Shown: one piece after another, positions 1 through 9,884 of the stretch
How the letters are laid out: the number at the start of each line of letters is the position of its first letter
Position numbering within the stretch: the first letter of the stretch is position 1
NCBI GenBank assembly: GCA_030066655.1
Contig: JASJBE010000002.1
Location: 1-64,000 of the forward strand
Direction of reading: 5' to 3'
DNA: 64,000 nt
Source of the DNA: Woeseiaceae bacterium
GTDB lineage: Bacteria > Pseudomonadota > Gammaproteobacteria > Steroidobacterales > Woeseiaceae
Program-made: the position numbers and the translations under genes
Notes under the pieces: model-generated
What the model was told of the DNA's origin: nothing
Database searches by the model: none
The model's input: only the letters and a program-made list of their open reading frames with translations

Positions 1-1324
1 CGTAGAGCTCCTCGCCCATGCCGTGCAGGCGCTGGAACTCGTAGTCACGACGCTCGCCGGCGTAGTGCATGATGCTCGCCATCGTATGCGCGTTATGCGT
101 CGCAAAGCGCGGGTAGATGAGCTCGCCGGCGGCCAGCGCTCGCCGTGCGCAGGCGAGGTACGAAATGTCGGTATGCGACTTGCGTGTGAATACCGGGAAG
201 CTGTCGAGCCCCAGTTCCTGCCCGTGCTTGATCTCGGCATCCCAATAGGCGCCTTTTACCAGGCGAACCGGAATGCGTCGGCCGCCCTTCTTCGCGAGAT
301 CGGCGATGTAGTCTACGACCGGGCCCGCGCAACGCAGGTAGGTTTGCACAGCGAGGCCAAAGCCTTCGTAACCGTCCATGGACGAATCCATGTAGACCTT
401 TTCGAACACACGCAGCGAAATCTCCAGGCGCTCGGCTTCCTCCGCATCGATCGTCAGCGCGATACCGGCCTCTTTTGCCAGTTGCGCAAGCTCAAGTACG
501 TCTGGAGCCAGTTCACTCAGGACGCGATCGCTGTGGGTCCAGGAATAGCGAGGATGCAGTGCCGACAGCTTGACCGATATCGTCGGCGCCTCGAACACAT
601 CATCCATGTGACCCCTCGGGCTGTCGCCGATCCGAGCAATACCTTCCTTGTAGGCCTCGAGGTAACGAGCGGCATCTGCCGTCGTCAGCGCGGATTCACC
701 GAGCATGTCGAACGAGTAACGAAAGGCGGCGTTCTGCTTCTTCAACGAACGCTTCAGGGCCTCGTCGATAGTCCGACCCATGACGAACTGGTGGCCCATG
801 ATCCGCATCGCCTGGCGCATCGCCGTCCGGACCACGGGCTCGCCGGCTCGCCCCGCAAGCTTGGTCAGCAGCTTGCCGGGGTTCCAGGTCGACACCTCCT
901 CGGGCTTAAGGAGCTTGCCGGTGAGCATCAGCCCCCACGTCGACGCATTGACCAAAAGCGAGTCACTCTCGCCGAGGTGGTCACGCCATCGTGCCGACGT
1001 GATCTTGTCGGCAATCAGTTCATCGGCCGTGTCGGCGTCAGGAATGCGAAGCAGCGCTTCGGCGATACACATCAGCAGCACGCCCTCCTGGGAAGACAGG
1101 TCATACTCCTGCATGAATGCGTCGAGCCCGCCGCTCCTGGACGCCAGTTCGCGAACGTTTGCCACCAGCTCCGCTGCGGTAGCGTGGATTTTCCTTCGCG
1201 AAGCTTCTCCCGGATCCGCCTCCTCGATTAATGCAGTAACGAGCTCGCGCTCGTCGCCGAGGTAGAGATTGCTCAAGCCCGGCACCAACTCCGGGCCGGC
1301 CGCTGACTGATCCTTGAATCGCAT
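1..1324 (-). CDS. putA: PutA proline dehydrogenase / P5C dehydrogenase (N-terminal part)
   Basis: Bifunctional proline-utilisation flavoenzyme, which oxidises proline to pyrroline-5-carboxylate and then glutamate. Only the first 441 codons are present; the frame runs off the left edge. Residues up to about 170 match the helical arm of PutA, followed by the FAD-dependent proline dehydrogenase barrel, recognised from [14 protein letters not shown] and [12 protein letters not shown]. The aldehyde dehydrogenase half would lie outside the window. The ATG is preceded by a G-rich ribosome binding site (GGTGGGGGAAC). The protein starts where the arm of E. coli PutA starts, so the N-terminal ribbon-helix-helix DNA-binding domain is missing and self-repression is not expected. 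It is divergent from kbl; a strong hairpin (1341-1359) lies in its leader. Confidence 0.93.
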   Translation of the reverse strand, partial: MRFKDQSAAGPELVPGLSNLYLGDERELVTALIEEADPGEASRRKIHATAAELVANVRELASRSGGLDAFMQEYDLSSQEGVLLMCIAEALLRIPDADTADELIADKITSARWRDHLGESDSLLVNASTWGLMLTGKLLKPEEVSTWNPGKLLTKLAGRAGEPVVRTAMRQAMRIMGHQFVMGRTIDEALKRSLKKQNAAFRYSFDMLGESALTTADAARYLEAYKEGIARIGDSPRGHMDDVFEAPTISVKLSALHPRYSWTHSDRVLSELAPDVLELAQLAKEAGIALTIDAEEAERLEISLRVFEKVYMDSSMDGYEGFGLAVQTYLRCAGPVVDYIADLAKKGGRRIPVRLVKGAYWDAEIKHGQELGLDSFPVFTRKSHTDISYLACARRALAAGELIYPRFATHNAHTMASIMHYAGERRDYEFQRLHGMGEELY

Positions 1325-1431
1325 AGTTCCCCCACCGAACGCCAGCCTTCCGGGCTGGCTTGTCATATCCCCTCGGGACCCGATGATAGCTCATTCTCCG
1401 CGGGGCGATCAGCGCTTTGGCCTTGCCCGGC

Positions 1432-1440
1432 TGCTATACT
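1432..1440 (+). promoter_or_regulatory. extended -10 promoter for kbl-tdh
   Basis: TGCTATACT is an extended -10 element (TGN followed by TATACT) lying 33 bases upstream of the kbl start. No good -35 hexamer is seen at 16-18 bases, which is tolerated by extended -10 promoters. Predicted from sequence only. Confidence 0.45.
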
Positions 1441-1472
1441 TTGTGGCACCAAAAAACGACGAGATTCTACCC

Positions 1473-2672
1473 GTGTCATCCAGCTTTCTGAGCGGCCTGG
1501 GCGAGCAGACCGAAGCGCTCAAGGCCGAAGGCCTGTTCAAGACCGAACGCCTGATCGACGGCCCGCAACAAGCGGATATTGACGTCAGGACGAATGGCGC
1601 GAGTTCGCACGTCATCAATCTCTGCGCCAACAATTACCTTGGCCTTGCGAACCATCCGGCCGTGGTCGCGGCGGCACACAAGGCACTGGACACGTTCGGC
1701 TTTGGCGTCGCTTCCGTCCGTTTCATCTGCGGAACGCAGACCATTCACAAGGAGCTCGAGGATCGAATCTCGGCGTTCCTAGGCACCGAGGACACGATCC
1801 TCTACCCGTCGTGTTTCGATGCCAATGGCGGCCTGTTCGAGACGATCCTCGGACCCGAAGATGCCGTTATCAGCGATGCGCTGAACCATGCGAGCATTAT
1901 CGACGGTATCCGCTTGTGCAAGGCGTCTCGGTATCGCTACCAGAATAACGACATGACCGACCTCAAGACGCAGCTCGATGCCGCCAAGGAGAGCAAGAAC
2001 CGACTGATCGTCACCGACGGCGTGTTCTCCATGGACGGCACGATCGCCAACCTGAAGGGTATCTGCGATCTCGCGGGCGAATACGATGCGCTGACGATGA
2101 TCGACGACTGCCACGCGACGGGGTTTTTAGGCGACACGGGTAGAGGTACGCACGAGTACCGCGACGTCATGGGTCGCATCGACATCATTACCGGCACGCT
2201 CGGCAAGGCACTCGGCGGTGCGTCCGGCGGGTTTACGTCGGGCCGCAAGGAGATCATCGGCTGGCTCAGGCAGCGCTCGCGGCCGTACCTGTTTTCCAAT
2301 TCGGTCGCACCCGTGATCGCGGCCGCATCGATTGCCGTGTTCGATCTGCTCGAGAAAGACAGTGGTCTGCGAGAGAAGCTGCACGAAAACGCGACCTACT
2401 TTCGCACGGCCATGACCGATCGCGGATTCGATCTGAAGCCGGGCGAACACCCGATCATCCCGGTCATGCTGGGAGACGCGCGTCTCGCGACGGAGATGGC
2501 GGACCGACTATTGGGCAAAGGCATCTATGTCATCGGCTTCTCCTACCCGGTGGTGCCGAAAGGACAGGCCCGTATCAGGACGCAGATGTCGGCGGGCCTG
2601 GATCGCTCGCATCTCGACAAGGCCATCGACGCGTTCACTGACGTTGGCCGTGAACTCGGAGTGATCAGCTGA
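1473..2672 (+). CDS. kbl: 2-amino-3-ketobutyrate CoA ligase (glycine C-acetyltransferase)
   Basis: PLP-dependent alpha-oxoamine synthase that cleaves 2-amino-3-ketobutyrate with CoA to glycine and acetyl-CoA, the second step of threonine degradation. The family signature [15 protein letters not shown] contains the PLP-binding lysine. The frame is open further upstream (to 1314), but homology begins at the GTG at 1473 ([20 protein letters not shown]), which gives 399 residues, the usual length of the family (E. coli 398). The stop codon overlaps the start of tdh (TGATG), so the two genes are translationally coupled and their products act in sequence. Confidence 0.95.
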   Translation: MSSSFLSGLGEQTEALKAEGLFKTERLIDGPQQADIDVRTNGASSHVINLCANNYLGLANHPAVVAAAHKALDTFGFGVASVRFICGTQTIHKELEDRISAFLGTEDTILYPSCFDANGGLFETILGPEDAVISDALNHASIIDGIRLCKASRYRYQNNDMTDLKTQLDAAKESKNRLIVTDGVFSMDGTIANLKGICDLAGEYDALTMIDDCHATGFLGDTGRGTHEYRDVMGRIDIITGTLGKALGGASGGFTSGRKEIIGWLRQRSRPYLFSNSVAPVIAAASIAVFDLLEKDSGLREKLHENATYFRTAMTDRGFDLKPGEHPIIPVMLGDARLATEMADRLLGKGIYVIGFSYPVVPKGQARIRTQMSAGLDRSHLDKAIDAFTDVGRELGVIS

Positions 2673-3697
2673 TGCGCGCGCTCGTTAAATCAGAAGCCGA
2701 ACCGGGCATCTGGCTCGAGGACGTGCCCGAGCCGTCGGTCGGACACAACGATGTCCTGATCGAAGTTCGGCGCACGGCGATCTGCGGTACGGACATCCAC
2801 ATTTACCAGTGGGACGAGTGGGCACAGGGCGCGATCCCGGTGCCGATGGTCGTCGGACACGAGTTCTCCGGCCGCATCGTCGATGTCGGCAGTGAGGTGC
2901 GCGGCTTCAAGGTTGGCGACCGGGTCTCGGCGGAGGGTCACATCACCTGCGGTGTCTGCAGGAACTGCCGCGCGGGCCGTCGCCATTTGTGCATGAACAC
3001 CCGGGGCATCGGGGTCAATCACCCCGGCGCGTTTGCCGAGTACATCGCAGTACCGGCGTTTAATGTCTTCAAGCTGCCCGACGCGATCTCCGATGACATG
3101 GCCGCGATTCTCGACCCGCTCGGTAATGCGACGCACACGGCGCTGTCCTTCGACCTCGTCGGCGAAGACGTCCTGATCACCGGTGCCGGCCCGATTGGCA
3201 TCATGGCAGTGGCTATCGCGCGATTCGCCGGTGCCCGGCACATCGTCATTACCGACATCAATGACTATCGGCTCGATCTTGCGCGCCAGATGGGCGCCAC
3301 GAAAGCGATCAATGTGACGTTGGAGTCACTGGACGACACGATGCGGCAACTCGGGATGGAGGAAGGCTTCGACGTCGGTATGGAAATGTCGGGCAATGCG
3401 GCTGCGTTCAACGACATGCTGCGCACAATGCACCACGGCGGCCGCGTCGCGATTCTAGGCATTCCGCCCGGCGGAACGACGATCGACTGGAACCAGGTGA
3501 TTTTCAAAGGCCTGATCCTGAAAGGCATCTATGGGCGCGAGATGTTTGAGACCTGGTACAAGATGTCGAGCATGCTCCAGAGCGGGCTCAACATCGCACC
3601 GATCATCACACACCACTACCCCGCCGCTGAGTTCCAGCCGGCCTTCGACCTGATGGCGTCAGGCCAGTCCGGCAAAGTCATCCTCAACTGGCAGTGA
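2672..3697 (+). CDS. tdh: L-threonine 3-dehydrogenase
   Basis: Zinc-dependent medium-chain dehydrogenase that oxidises L-threonine to 2-amino-3-ketobutyrate with NAD, feeding Kbl. It is 341 residues long, identical in length to the E. coli enzyme. Visible features are the catalytic zinc region around [13 protein letters not shown] and GHEFSG, the structural zinc cluster [15 protein letters not shown], and the Rossmann motif GAGPIGIMA. It is the second gene of the kbl-tdh pair. Its stop is followed within 40 bases by the convergent end of sppA. Confidence 0.96.
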   Translation: MRALVKSEAEPGIWLEDVPEPSVGHNDVLIEVRRTAICGTDIHIYQWDEWAQGAIPVPMVVGHEFSGRIVDVGSEVRGFKVGDRVSAEGHITCGVCRNCRAGRRHLCMNTRGIGVNHPGAFAEYIAVPAFNVFKLPDAISDDMAAILDPLGNATHTALSFDLVGEDVLITGAGPIGIMAVAIARFAGARHIVITDINDYRLDLARQMGATKAINVTLESLDDTMRQLGMEEGFDVGMEMSGNAAAFNDMLRTMHHGGRVAILGIPPGGTTIDWNQVIFKGLILKGIYGREMFETWYKMSSMLQSGLNIAPIITHHYPAAEFQPAFDLMASGQSGKVILNWQ

Positions 3698-3733
3698 GCG
3701 CGCGCGGGCGTCTAAGTGACGCCGGCCTGCAGA

Positions 3734-5575
3734 TCACTCGATCCTGCAGAAGCACTGGGAGTAGATGCCCTTCGGGTCGTTGAACTGGGTCAGCGGTTCA
3801 ATCATCTGCTCCAACTCGCCGGCCAGGCGCTCAAGCGAACCGGGGCGGCGGGCAAAGCTCGTCGGGTCGAGACCGAGGCTCGCGCCAGCGTTGACGAAGT
3901 CGACGAGGAATTGCTCCGTTGACGACAATTCTGCCTCGATAAACTTGACGCCGTAGCTGCCCTCGGACATCTGCGCCAGTTCGGCTGCCGCCGCGATCGC
4001 GTCATCGATGTCACCGAGCTCGTCAATCAGGCCGTTCGCCAAAGCATCCTGGCCGGTCCACACTTTGCCCTGGGCAATCTGGTCCACGGCCTGCTTGTCC
4101 ATGCCGCGATAGTCACTGACGTGGGAAATGAAACTATCGTAGCTATCCCGAATAAGTACGTTAAACAGCTTCCGCGAGCTGTCGGACATCTCACGATCCG
4201 GACGGAACTGACCGGACCACTGGGTCGAGCCTATGCCATCGGTTGCAATACCGAGATACGCGGCGGTGCGCTGGTAGGTCGGAAACATCCCGATGACACC
4301 AATCGACCCGGTAATGGTCGCCGGGCTCGCAAAGATCCTGTCTGACCCCGCTGCGATGAAGTAAGCGGCCGAAGCCGCAGCACTGCTCATCGAGACGACG
4401 ACCGGCTTGCCGGCGACCTGTAGAGCCTCAATCTCGTCCGCAATGACGTAACCGGCGAAGGCGCTACCGCCACCGCTGTCGATATGCACGACGACGGATT
4501 TGACGGAGTCGTCGTTCATGGCGCGGCGCAGCAGATTCCCCGTCGACTCTGCACCGATGGTTCCCGGTGGTTGATCGCCGAACAGGACATTGCCGGAGGC
4601 GACAATCACGGCCACGTTCTGCTGTTTGACCTGTTCCACGTCGAGCATGCGCATTTGCGACACGTATTCATTCATACCGATCGCGTTGTACGTGCCGCTT
4701 TTCTCGCCGGCATAGCCGATCATGACATCGCGTACGTCGTTGCGCGTCATAAGTTCATCGACGAGGCCCTGCTGGACGGCGACCACTGCCGGATCGCCGC
4801 CTGCGGTCTCCAGGTTAATCAGGTAGTTAATCGCATAGTCGTCGATAACGCCTTCTTCGAGGCCGCGTGCCGCTTCTACGTCTTCCTGGTATATGCCCCA
4901 CAGCTGGTCGATCAGGCTCTTCGTGCTCTCACGGTCTTCGTCCGACATCGACATGCGCGTAAACGGCTCAGCAAACGACTTGTGCGTGCCTGCACGAAAA
5001 ACATTCCAGTCGATTCTCAGTTTTTCGATTGCATCGGCGAAGTAATTCATGAAGCGACCGTAGCCCTGCAGGAGCAGCATACCTTCCGGGTGCAGGTAGA
5101 CCTTGTCAGCGTGCGATGCGACGTAGTAGGCCTGCTGTGACAGGAAATCACCCGTCGCAATCACTGGCTTACCGGATTCCTTAAAGTCCGTGACGGCCTC
5201 GGCGATACGTTGGAGCTTGGGCAAGCCTGCCCCGCCCATTCCGCTGAGCTCGAGGTGCACGACCTTGATACGGTCGTCCGTCTTCGCGTACTCGAGCGCA
5301 TCGATCACGTCGCGAACGCGCGTCTGCGGGCGCGCCTCGTCGAGCAACTCCTCGACAGCACGGTCATACGGGTCACCCTCGAATTCCTCGACCAGCGAAC
5401 CGACCGGCTGAATGTACAGTGCGGCCTGATTCGGGAATATCGGCGCCGTGCCTGACATCGCGCCGACAAAGATGGCGAACACGAGCAGCAATAGCACGAG
5501 GTGCAGGATCTTGCGGATACCGTCGACGCCAGTCCAGATGGCAGAAAAAAGGCGAATCAGCGGGTTACGTTTCAT
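3734..5575 (-). CDS. sppA: signal peptide peptidase SppA, 67K type
   Basis: Membrane-anchored serine protease (family S49) that digests cleaved signal peptides in the periplasmic membrane. It is 613 residues, close to the 618 of E. coli, with the duplicated long form. There is one N-terminal membrane segment at about residues 21-45. The catalytic lysine is K199 in GTHKS and the nucleophile is probably S402 in AAASAAYF; the usual MAASGGY is changed to AAASAAY, keeping the serine. It starts 12 bases after the stop of the TRAP large permease, so it is probably transcribed with the uptake operon. Confidence 0.93.
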   Translation of the reverse strand: MKRNPLIRLFSAIWTGVDGIRKILHLVLLLLVFAIFVGAMSGTAPIFPNQAALYIQPVGSLVEEFEGDPYDRAVEELLDEARPQTRVRDVIDALEYAKTDDRIKVVHLELSGMGGAGLPKLQRIAEAVTDFKESGKPVIATGDFLSQQAYYVASHADKVYLHPEGMLLLQGYGRFMNYFADAIEKLRIDWNVFRAGTHKSFAEPFTRMSMSDEDRESTKSLIDQLWGIYQEDVEAARGLEEGVIDDYAINYLINLETAGGDPAVVAVQQGLVDELMTRNDVRDVMIGYAGEKSGTYNAIGMNEYVSQMRMLDVEQVKQQNVAVIVASGNVLFGDQPPGTIGAESTGNLLRRAMNDDSVKSVVVHIDSGGGSAFAGYVIADEIEALQVAGKPVVVSMSSAAASAAYFIAAGSDRIFASPATITGSIGVIGMFPTYQRTAAYLGIATDGIGSTQWSGQFRPDREMSDSSRKLFNVLIRDSYDSFISHVSDYRGMDKQAVDQIAQGKVWTGQDALANGLIDELGDIDDAIAAAAELAQMSEGSYGVKFIEAELSSTEQFLVDFVNAGASLGLDPTSFARRPGSLERLAGELEQMIEPLTQFNDPKGIYSQCFCRIE

Positions 5576-5587
5576 AAGAGTTCTCTT

Positions 5588-6844
5588 CTAGCGTAGCAGC
5601 CACAGGCTCAGTGACGGCCAGAATGTTATCAATATGACCGAAAGCATCAGAATCAACAGGAAAGGCAGCGTGGCCGAGTAAACCTGCATGATCGGTTTCT
5701 CGAATCGGTAGCTGGCGATAAACAGGTTCAGGCCGACCGGCGGCGTCATGTAGCCCAGCTGCATCGCCGCAAGGAACACGATGCCTAAGTGAATGGTGTT
5801 GACGTCGTATAAGGCTGCGACCGGCAGCAGCAGCGGTACGACGAGCACGATCGCGGAAAAAATATCGAGTATCGCGCCCAAGAGGAGCAGGAACAGCAGC
5901 AACAGGATCAGGAACGTCGTCTGGCTGCTGACGAACTCCGACAGGTATTCGAACAGCGTCGCCGGCACGCCGGCAAGGATCGTGTAGCTCGTCGACGCCA
6001 GTGACAGTCCGAGGATGATCAGGATGCCGCCAACGAGCAGCATCGACTCGCGAACGACTCGCGGCAAATCCTTAAACTTGATCTCGCGCAGGATCAGAAC
6101 TTCGACGATGAAAACGTAAACTACGGTGATCGCGGCCGCTTCGGATACGGCCAGGAACCCGGAGTAGACGCTGCCGAGCACGACGAACGGCAGCGGAATC
6201 TCCCAGATGGACTCGCGCACCGCCGACACGAGCTCGCTCCACGAAAACTTCCGCAGCTCTCGCGTATTCTTACGACTGACCCAGATACACCAGGCCGACA
6301 ACATGCCGATCATCAGGAAGCCGGGAATCAGGCCGGCCTTGAACAGGTCGTCGATACTCACTTCGGCGACGACGCCGTACAGAATTAGCGGGAGTGACGG
6401 TGCGAACAGCAAGCCGAGACTCCCGGACGTCGTGACGAGTCCGAGGTTGAACTTGTCGTTGTATCCATCTTGCTGCAGCGCCGGGTACAGGATTGCCCCC
6501 AGCGCGATAATCGTAACGCCGGAAGCGCCGGTGAACGCCGTGAAGAAGGCACACACAACGAGGCAGACCAGCGCGAGGCCGCCCGGCATCCATCCAAGCA
6601 CGGCCTGCGTCATCCTGACCAGTCGCTGCGGCGCATTGCTTTCACTCAGCAGGTAGCCGGCGAAGGTAAACAGCGGTATGGCCGACAGGAACTGGAGGTC
6701 AACCATGCGCATCAGCTCGATCGCGACGTTCATCAACGGCTCATCGATGCTGGAGAAGCCCAGCATCGCGCTCGTCGCGATGATCGCAAACAGCGGCGCG
6801 CCGAGGATGGCGAGCAAAATCAGGATGATCGTAAAGACGATCAC
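5588..6844 (-). CDS. dctM: TRAP transporter large permease DctM
   Basis: The 12-helix, ion-coupled permease subunit of a tripartite ATP-independent periplasmic transporter (DctM family). The 418-residue length fits the family and the sequence is a series of hydrophobic helices, with motifs such as AFTGASGVTIIALGAIL and GYMTPPVGLNLFIASY. Its ATG overlaps the DctQ stop by 4 bases (ATGA). The substrate cannot be read from the sequence; TRAP systems usually import carboxylates or related solutes. Confidence 0.93.
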   Translation of the reverse strand: MIVFTIILILLAILGAPLFAIIATSAMLGFSSIDEPLMNVAIELMRMVDLQFLSAIPLFTFAGYLLSESNAPQRLVRMTQAVLGWMPGGLALVCLVVCAFFTAFTGASGVTIIALGAILYPALQQDGYNDKFNLGLVTTSGSLGLLFAPSLPLILYGVVAEVSIDDLFKAGLIPGFLMIGMLSAWCIWVSRKNTRELRKFSWSELVSAVRESIWEIPLPFVVLGSVYSGFLAVSEAAAITVVYVFIVEVLILREIKFKDLPRVVRESMLLVGGILIILGLSLASTSYTILAGVPATLFEYLSEFVSSQTTFLILLLLFLLLLGAILDIFSAIVLVVPLLLPVAALYDVNTIHLGIVFLAAMQLGYMTPPVGLNLFIASYRFEKPIMQVYSATLPFLLILMLSVILITFWPSLSLWLLR

Positions 6845-7359
6845 GACGCGGCCTCTTCCTCAGGTTTCATGAACAACTCGAGCGTCTGCTTGATCACGAG
6901 CACGCCAAAACGATAGCTGAGCAGCGCGAAGGCCAGCGGAACGATAACGTGGGCGGGAAACACCGGCAGGTCTCCGAGCACCGTGAACTCGAGCTCGACC
7001 TCGAGCTTGATGAACTCCCAGACGAGCGAGGCAACAACGGCGCAAACGACGGCGGCAAACAGGTCCACGAAGATTCGTATCGCCGTCACGGCCTTCTCAG
7101 GCAGCAGGTGGGACAGCAGGTCGATACGAATGTGCCGATTGTCGCGACAGGCGGCCACGGCGCCGACCATGGCCAGCCACAGCACCATCAGGCGGATCAG
7201 CTCGTTCGCCCAGATGACACCGGTATCGAAGACTTCGCGGGCGATGATTTGCGTGAACGCGACGATGACCATGCCGGCCAGCACAATCATCAGCGCCACG
7301 TTTTCTGCGATTCGGCCTGCCTTATCGAGCTTGCCGAAAAACGCTATCAGTCGCGCCAC
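6841..7359 (-). CDS. dctQ: TRAP transporter small permease DctQ
   Basis: Small four-helix membrane subunit that pairs with DctM. It has 172 residues with the DctQ-type signature WANELIRLMVLWLAMVGAV and a basic/charged C-terminus. It lies between the periplasmic binding protein and the large permease, 5 bases after dctP and overlapping dctM by 4 bases, so the three are produced together. Confidence 0.9.
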   Translation of the reverse strand: MARLIAFFGKLDKAGRIAENVALMIVLAGMVIVAFTQIIAREVFDTGVIWANELIRLMVLWLAMVGAVAACRDNRHIRIDLLSHLLPEKAVTAIRIFVDLFAAVVCAVVASLVWEFIKLEVELEFTVLGDLPVFPAHVIVPLAFALLSYRFGVLVIKQTLELFMKPEEEAAS

Positions 7360-7364
7360 GTCAT

Positions 7365-8378
7365 TTACCGTGAGGCGGCCTGACCGCCCTGGCTTCGGTA
7401 GTCCTCAATGTGGCCCAGCATCTCGTCGTAGAGCTCGAGCGAAAACTCGCCCTTCTTGGCCAGCTCGCGGTTTGACGCCAGCAGTACTTCCCGAACCTCC
7501 TCGAACTCACGTCGGTCGAATTCGATGGTCTTGATGCCGGTCTTTGCGGACAGCAGGGAGTCGCGCGCTGCACGATTGTCTATGAGGTTTTGCACGTTAA
7601 AGTTCTCATAGGTCGCGCGCATGACCTCCTGGACGATCGCCTTGTCGGCGTCGCTGAGCTTGTTGAATGCTTTCTCGTCGACTGCCATGAAACCCAGCGT
7701 GTAGGCCAGGGGAAGCTCGGACACATACTTGATCTTGGTGTGCCACTGCAGCACCAGCGCGCCAATCGGCGACATGGCCACTACGTCGATCAGGCCCGTC
7801 TGCAGGCCGGTCAGCACGTCCGTCACGGGCAAGGTGACCGGCGCCAGCGAGAGCGCTTCCATCGACGCGTAGCTGATGGGGTCACCCTCCGGCACCCAGA
7901 CGCGTTTGCCTTTCATGTCCTCGAGGCTTGTGATCGGCGTGTTCGACATCAGCACGGCGAATCCGCCGGCGGCGAAACCGAAGTTAACGAAGCCGTTTTC
8001 TTCGAGGCCCTGTTCGAGACGCTCGTCGAGTTGGTCGCGAACATAGGCGGCCTCCTCTTCGGAGTTGAAGACCAGCGGCAGTCCGTACAGGTTCAAATCC
8101 GGGTAACGCGACGCGAGCGCCAGCGGTGTGAAAGCGCCGCCCGCCAGCGAGCCCAGGCGGATCTTCGCAAGTACCTGCTTGTCGTTGCCCATCGCACCAC
8201 CGCCGTAGTACTTGATCTTGACGCGCCCGTCGGTGCGCTCCTTGATCTCTTTGGCGCTGGCTCGCATGTCTTTCATCCACTGCGAGTTCTCCGGCGTAAC
8301 CGTCGCGATTCGAAGCGTCTGCGCGTCGGCGAATCCGCCGATCGCAACCAGGAACGCAATTACCAGTAACTTCTTCAT
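7365..8378 (-). CDS. dctP: TRAP transporter periplasmic solute-binding protein DctP
   Basis: Periplasmic binding component of the TRAP system (DctP family). It has an N-terminal signal peptide ending near GGFADA, then the two-lobed binding domain; GLPLVFNSEEEAAYVRDQLD and the region around LPVTDVLTGLQTGLIDVV are typical of the family. The methionine at 8378 (MKKLLVIAF) is preferred to one four codons upstream (8390) because it begins a normal signal peptide; no strong Shine-Dalgarno distinguishes them. About 338 residues, the usual size. Confidence 0.92.
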   Translation of the reverse strand: MKKLLVIAFLVAIGGFADAQTLRIATVTPENSQWMKDMRASAKEIKERTDGRVKIKYYGGGAMGNDKQVLAKIRLGSLAGGAFTPLALASRYPDLNLYGLPLVFNSEEEAAYVRDQLDERLEQGLEENGFVNFGFAAGGFAVLMSNTPITSLEDMKGKRVWVPEGDPISYASMEALSLAPVTLPVTDVLTGLQTGLIDVVAMSPIGALVLQWHTKIKYVSELPLAYTLGFMAVDEKAFNKLSDADKAIVQEVMRATYENFNVQNLIDNRAARDSLLSAKTGIKTIEFDRREFEEVREVLLASNRELAKKGEFSLELYDEMLGHIEDYRSQGGQAASR

Positions 8379-8424
8379 GATATCTACCATTTACCCATTT
8401 ACTGCCCAGAGGAGCAGTCTCTAA

Positions 8425-9282
8425 TCAAAAGTAGTCTTCGGCCTCAGCCAGCAAAACTTCAGCGTCTCGTTGCGCGATGACGTTCGATAACGTGAGCCTG
8501 TCGGCGTACGGATCCGACTCGAGCACCTCGTTGAGCAGCCTGTCGTGCAAGTCCCGGTCGTACAGGAGCTTCGCATAGCCTCTGGCGAACTCGACCTTCG
8601 CCGACAGATCGCGACCGTCTGTCATCGCAATCGCCTTCTCGAAATGACCCCGCGCCTCTTCCGGCTTGCCGCCCAGTGCCGGTGGCCGCAGCGTCAAAAG
8701 GATGCCCATGTAGGTGTGCACGGCGCCCTCGGCGTCCTCCCCGGCCATCTCCAGATAACGGTTAAAGAGAGCCTCTACCTGGGGCAGGAATGCGAGCGAG
8801 TCCCAGTCGGCGCTGTGTGCGCGAAGATAAGCCAGCGTCGCTACGCCATAGGCGTAAACGAGGTCGGCGTGCTTCTCCGGAATCCCCGGCAGGCTGTCCA
8901 CGAACATCTCGTACGACTGAGCGTGCCACTCACAGCTCTTCTCGTAACTGACGCAGAGCGCCTTCAGGCCATAGTTTCTAGCGCGCGTCGTGAGTTTTGA
9001 CGCCCGTTCCTCGTCGTCGGCGAATACGGCGCCGTAGGACGCATACAGGTTTGCACCGGCTGCCAGCAGTGCTGGGTCATCCGGGTTACCTTCGATAAAG
9101 CTGTCCAGCAACAACATGTAGGACGGCGCGCCGGCGCGAACCGTCTCGGGGTCGTCCTGGTTCAGGATAGCGACCGACAGATTGTCGGCAAGCCCCGTCG
9201 CAGCGGACGAAACCAGTGACGCGCAGCCGCCGAGTGGCAGCGTCGCGAGAGCCAACAGGATAAGTCGATGGAGCGTGGTCAT
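8425..9282 (-). CDS. TRAP transporter TatT-component family lipoprotein
   Basis: Helical-repeat lipoprotein of the TatT (T-component) family, found with certain TRAP transporters and thought to form a periplasmic assembly with the binding protein. The signal peptide ends in a lipobox (LGGC), giving a lipid-anchored protein. The rest is alpha-helical TPR-like sequence. The start at 9282 (MTTLHRL) is preferred over 9300 because GGAGG lies 12 bases upstream and the signal peptide is better formed. First gene of the TRAP-sppA operon. Confidence 0.82.
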   Translation of the reverse strand: MTTLHRLILLALATLPLGGCASLVSSAATGLADNLSVAILNQDDPETVRAGAPSYMLLLDSFIEGNPDDPALLAAGANLYASYGAVFADDEERASKLTTRARNYGLKALCVSYEKSCEWHAQSYEMFVDSLPGIPEKHADLVYAYGVATLAYLRAHSADWDSLAFLPQVEALFNRYLEMAGEDAEGAVHTYMGILLTLRPPALGGKPEEARGHFEKAIAMTDGRDLSAKVEFARGYAKLLYDRDLHDRLLNEVLESDPYADRLTLSNVIAQRDAEVLLAEAEDYF

Positions 9283-9441
9283 GCCTCGAATGACCTCCAT
9301 GAGTGCAATAGGTTCAGGCTATCTGAACGCCTGCTCGCAGATTGTGAGCTTGCGCCCAGATTAAAGCCCATGCGTAGCGAAAAAACGGCGATTCAGGCGG
9401 ATTTTATGTCAAAAACCGCGTCCCATTAAGCCGTTCCACAA

Positions 9442-9503
9442 ACGAAAACGGTTACCTCCATCCAGTCTACCTAGTTGTAGCGGGATGAGAAGTAACCGTT
9501 CGT
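9442..9503 (-). terminator. possible terminator downstream of rplS
   Basis: An inverted repeat, ACGAACGGTTAC facing GTAACCG, separated by about 36 bases. Read on the minus strand, the second arm is followed by TTTTCGTTTG, a U-rich run. The large loop makes it atypical. A second, GC-only hairpin (9506-9524, CGCCGGCC / GGCCGGCG) lies between it and the rplS stop and has no U-run. Either or both could end the rpsP-rplS transcript. Confidence 0.4.
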
Positions 9504-9539
9504 AACGCCGGCCCGGGGCCGGCGCGAAGCCTGAATCGG

Positions 9540-9884
9540 CTAAATTTTTTCCTTGATACGGGCGGCCTTGCCGGTGCGTCCACGCAGGTAGTACAGCTTG
9601 GCACGGCGCACGTCGCCGCGGCGCTTGACCTCGATTGAGGCGACGCTCGGGCTGTAGGTCTGGAAGACTCGCTCGACGCCCTCGCCATGCGAAATTTTGC
9701 GAACGGTAAAGGAAGAATTCAGGCCGCGGTTGCGACGGGCGATGACGACGCCTTCGAATGCCTGCAGGCGCTCGCGCGTGCCCTCTTTTACCTTCACCTG
9801 TACGACAACGGTATCGCCCGGCCCAAACTCGGGGATTTCCTTGCCCATCTGTTCCTGTTCTATCGCTTCAATCAGTTTGCTCAT
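9540..9884 (-). CDS. rplS: 50S ribosomal protein L19
   Basis: Large-subunit ribosomal protein L19, 114 residues (E. coli 115), located at the 30S-50S interface. Conserved segments include [20 protein letters not shown] and [18 protein letters not shown]. It is the last gene of the rpsP-rimM-trmD-rplS operon and begins 17 bases before the end of trmD, so translation is probably coupled. Confidence 0.98.
   Translation of the reverse strand: MSKLIEAIEQEQMGKEIPEFGPGDTVVVQVKVKEGTRERLQAFEGVVIARRNRGLNSSFTVRKISHGEGVERVFQTYSPSVASIEVKRRGDVRRAKLYYLRGRTGKAARIKEKI

Noticed and set aside
23-1265. Plus-strand open frames of 402 and 161 codons at the left edge
   Set aside because: They are shadows of putA on the opposite strand, whose protein motifs are unambiguous.
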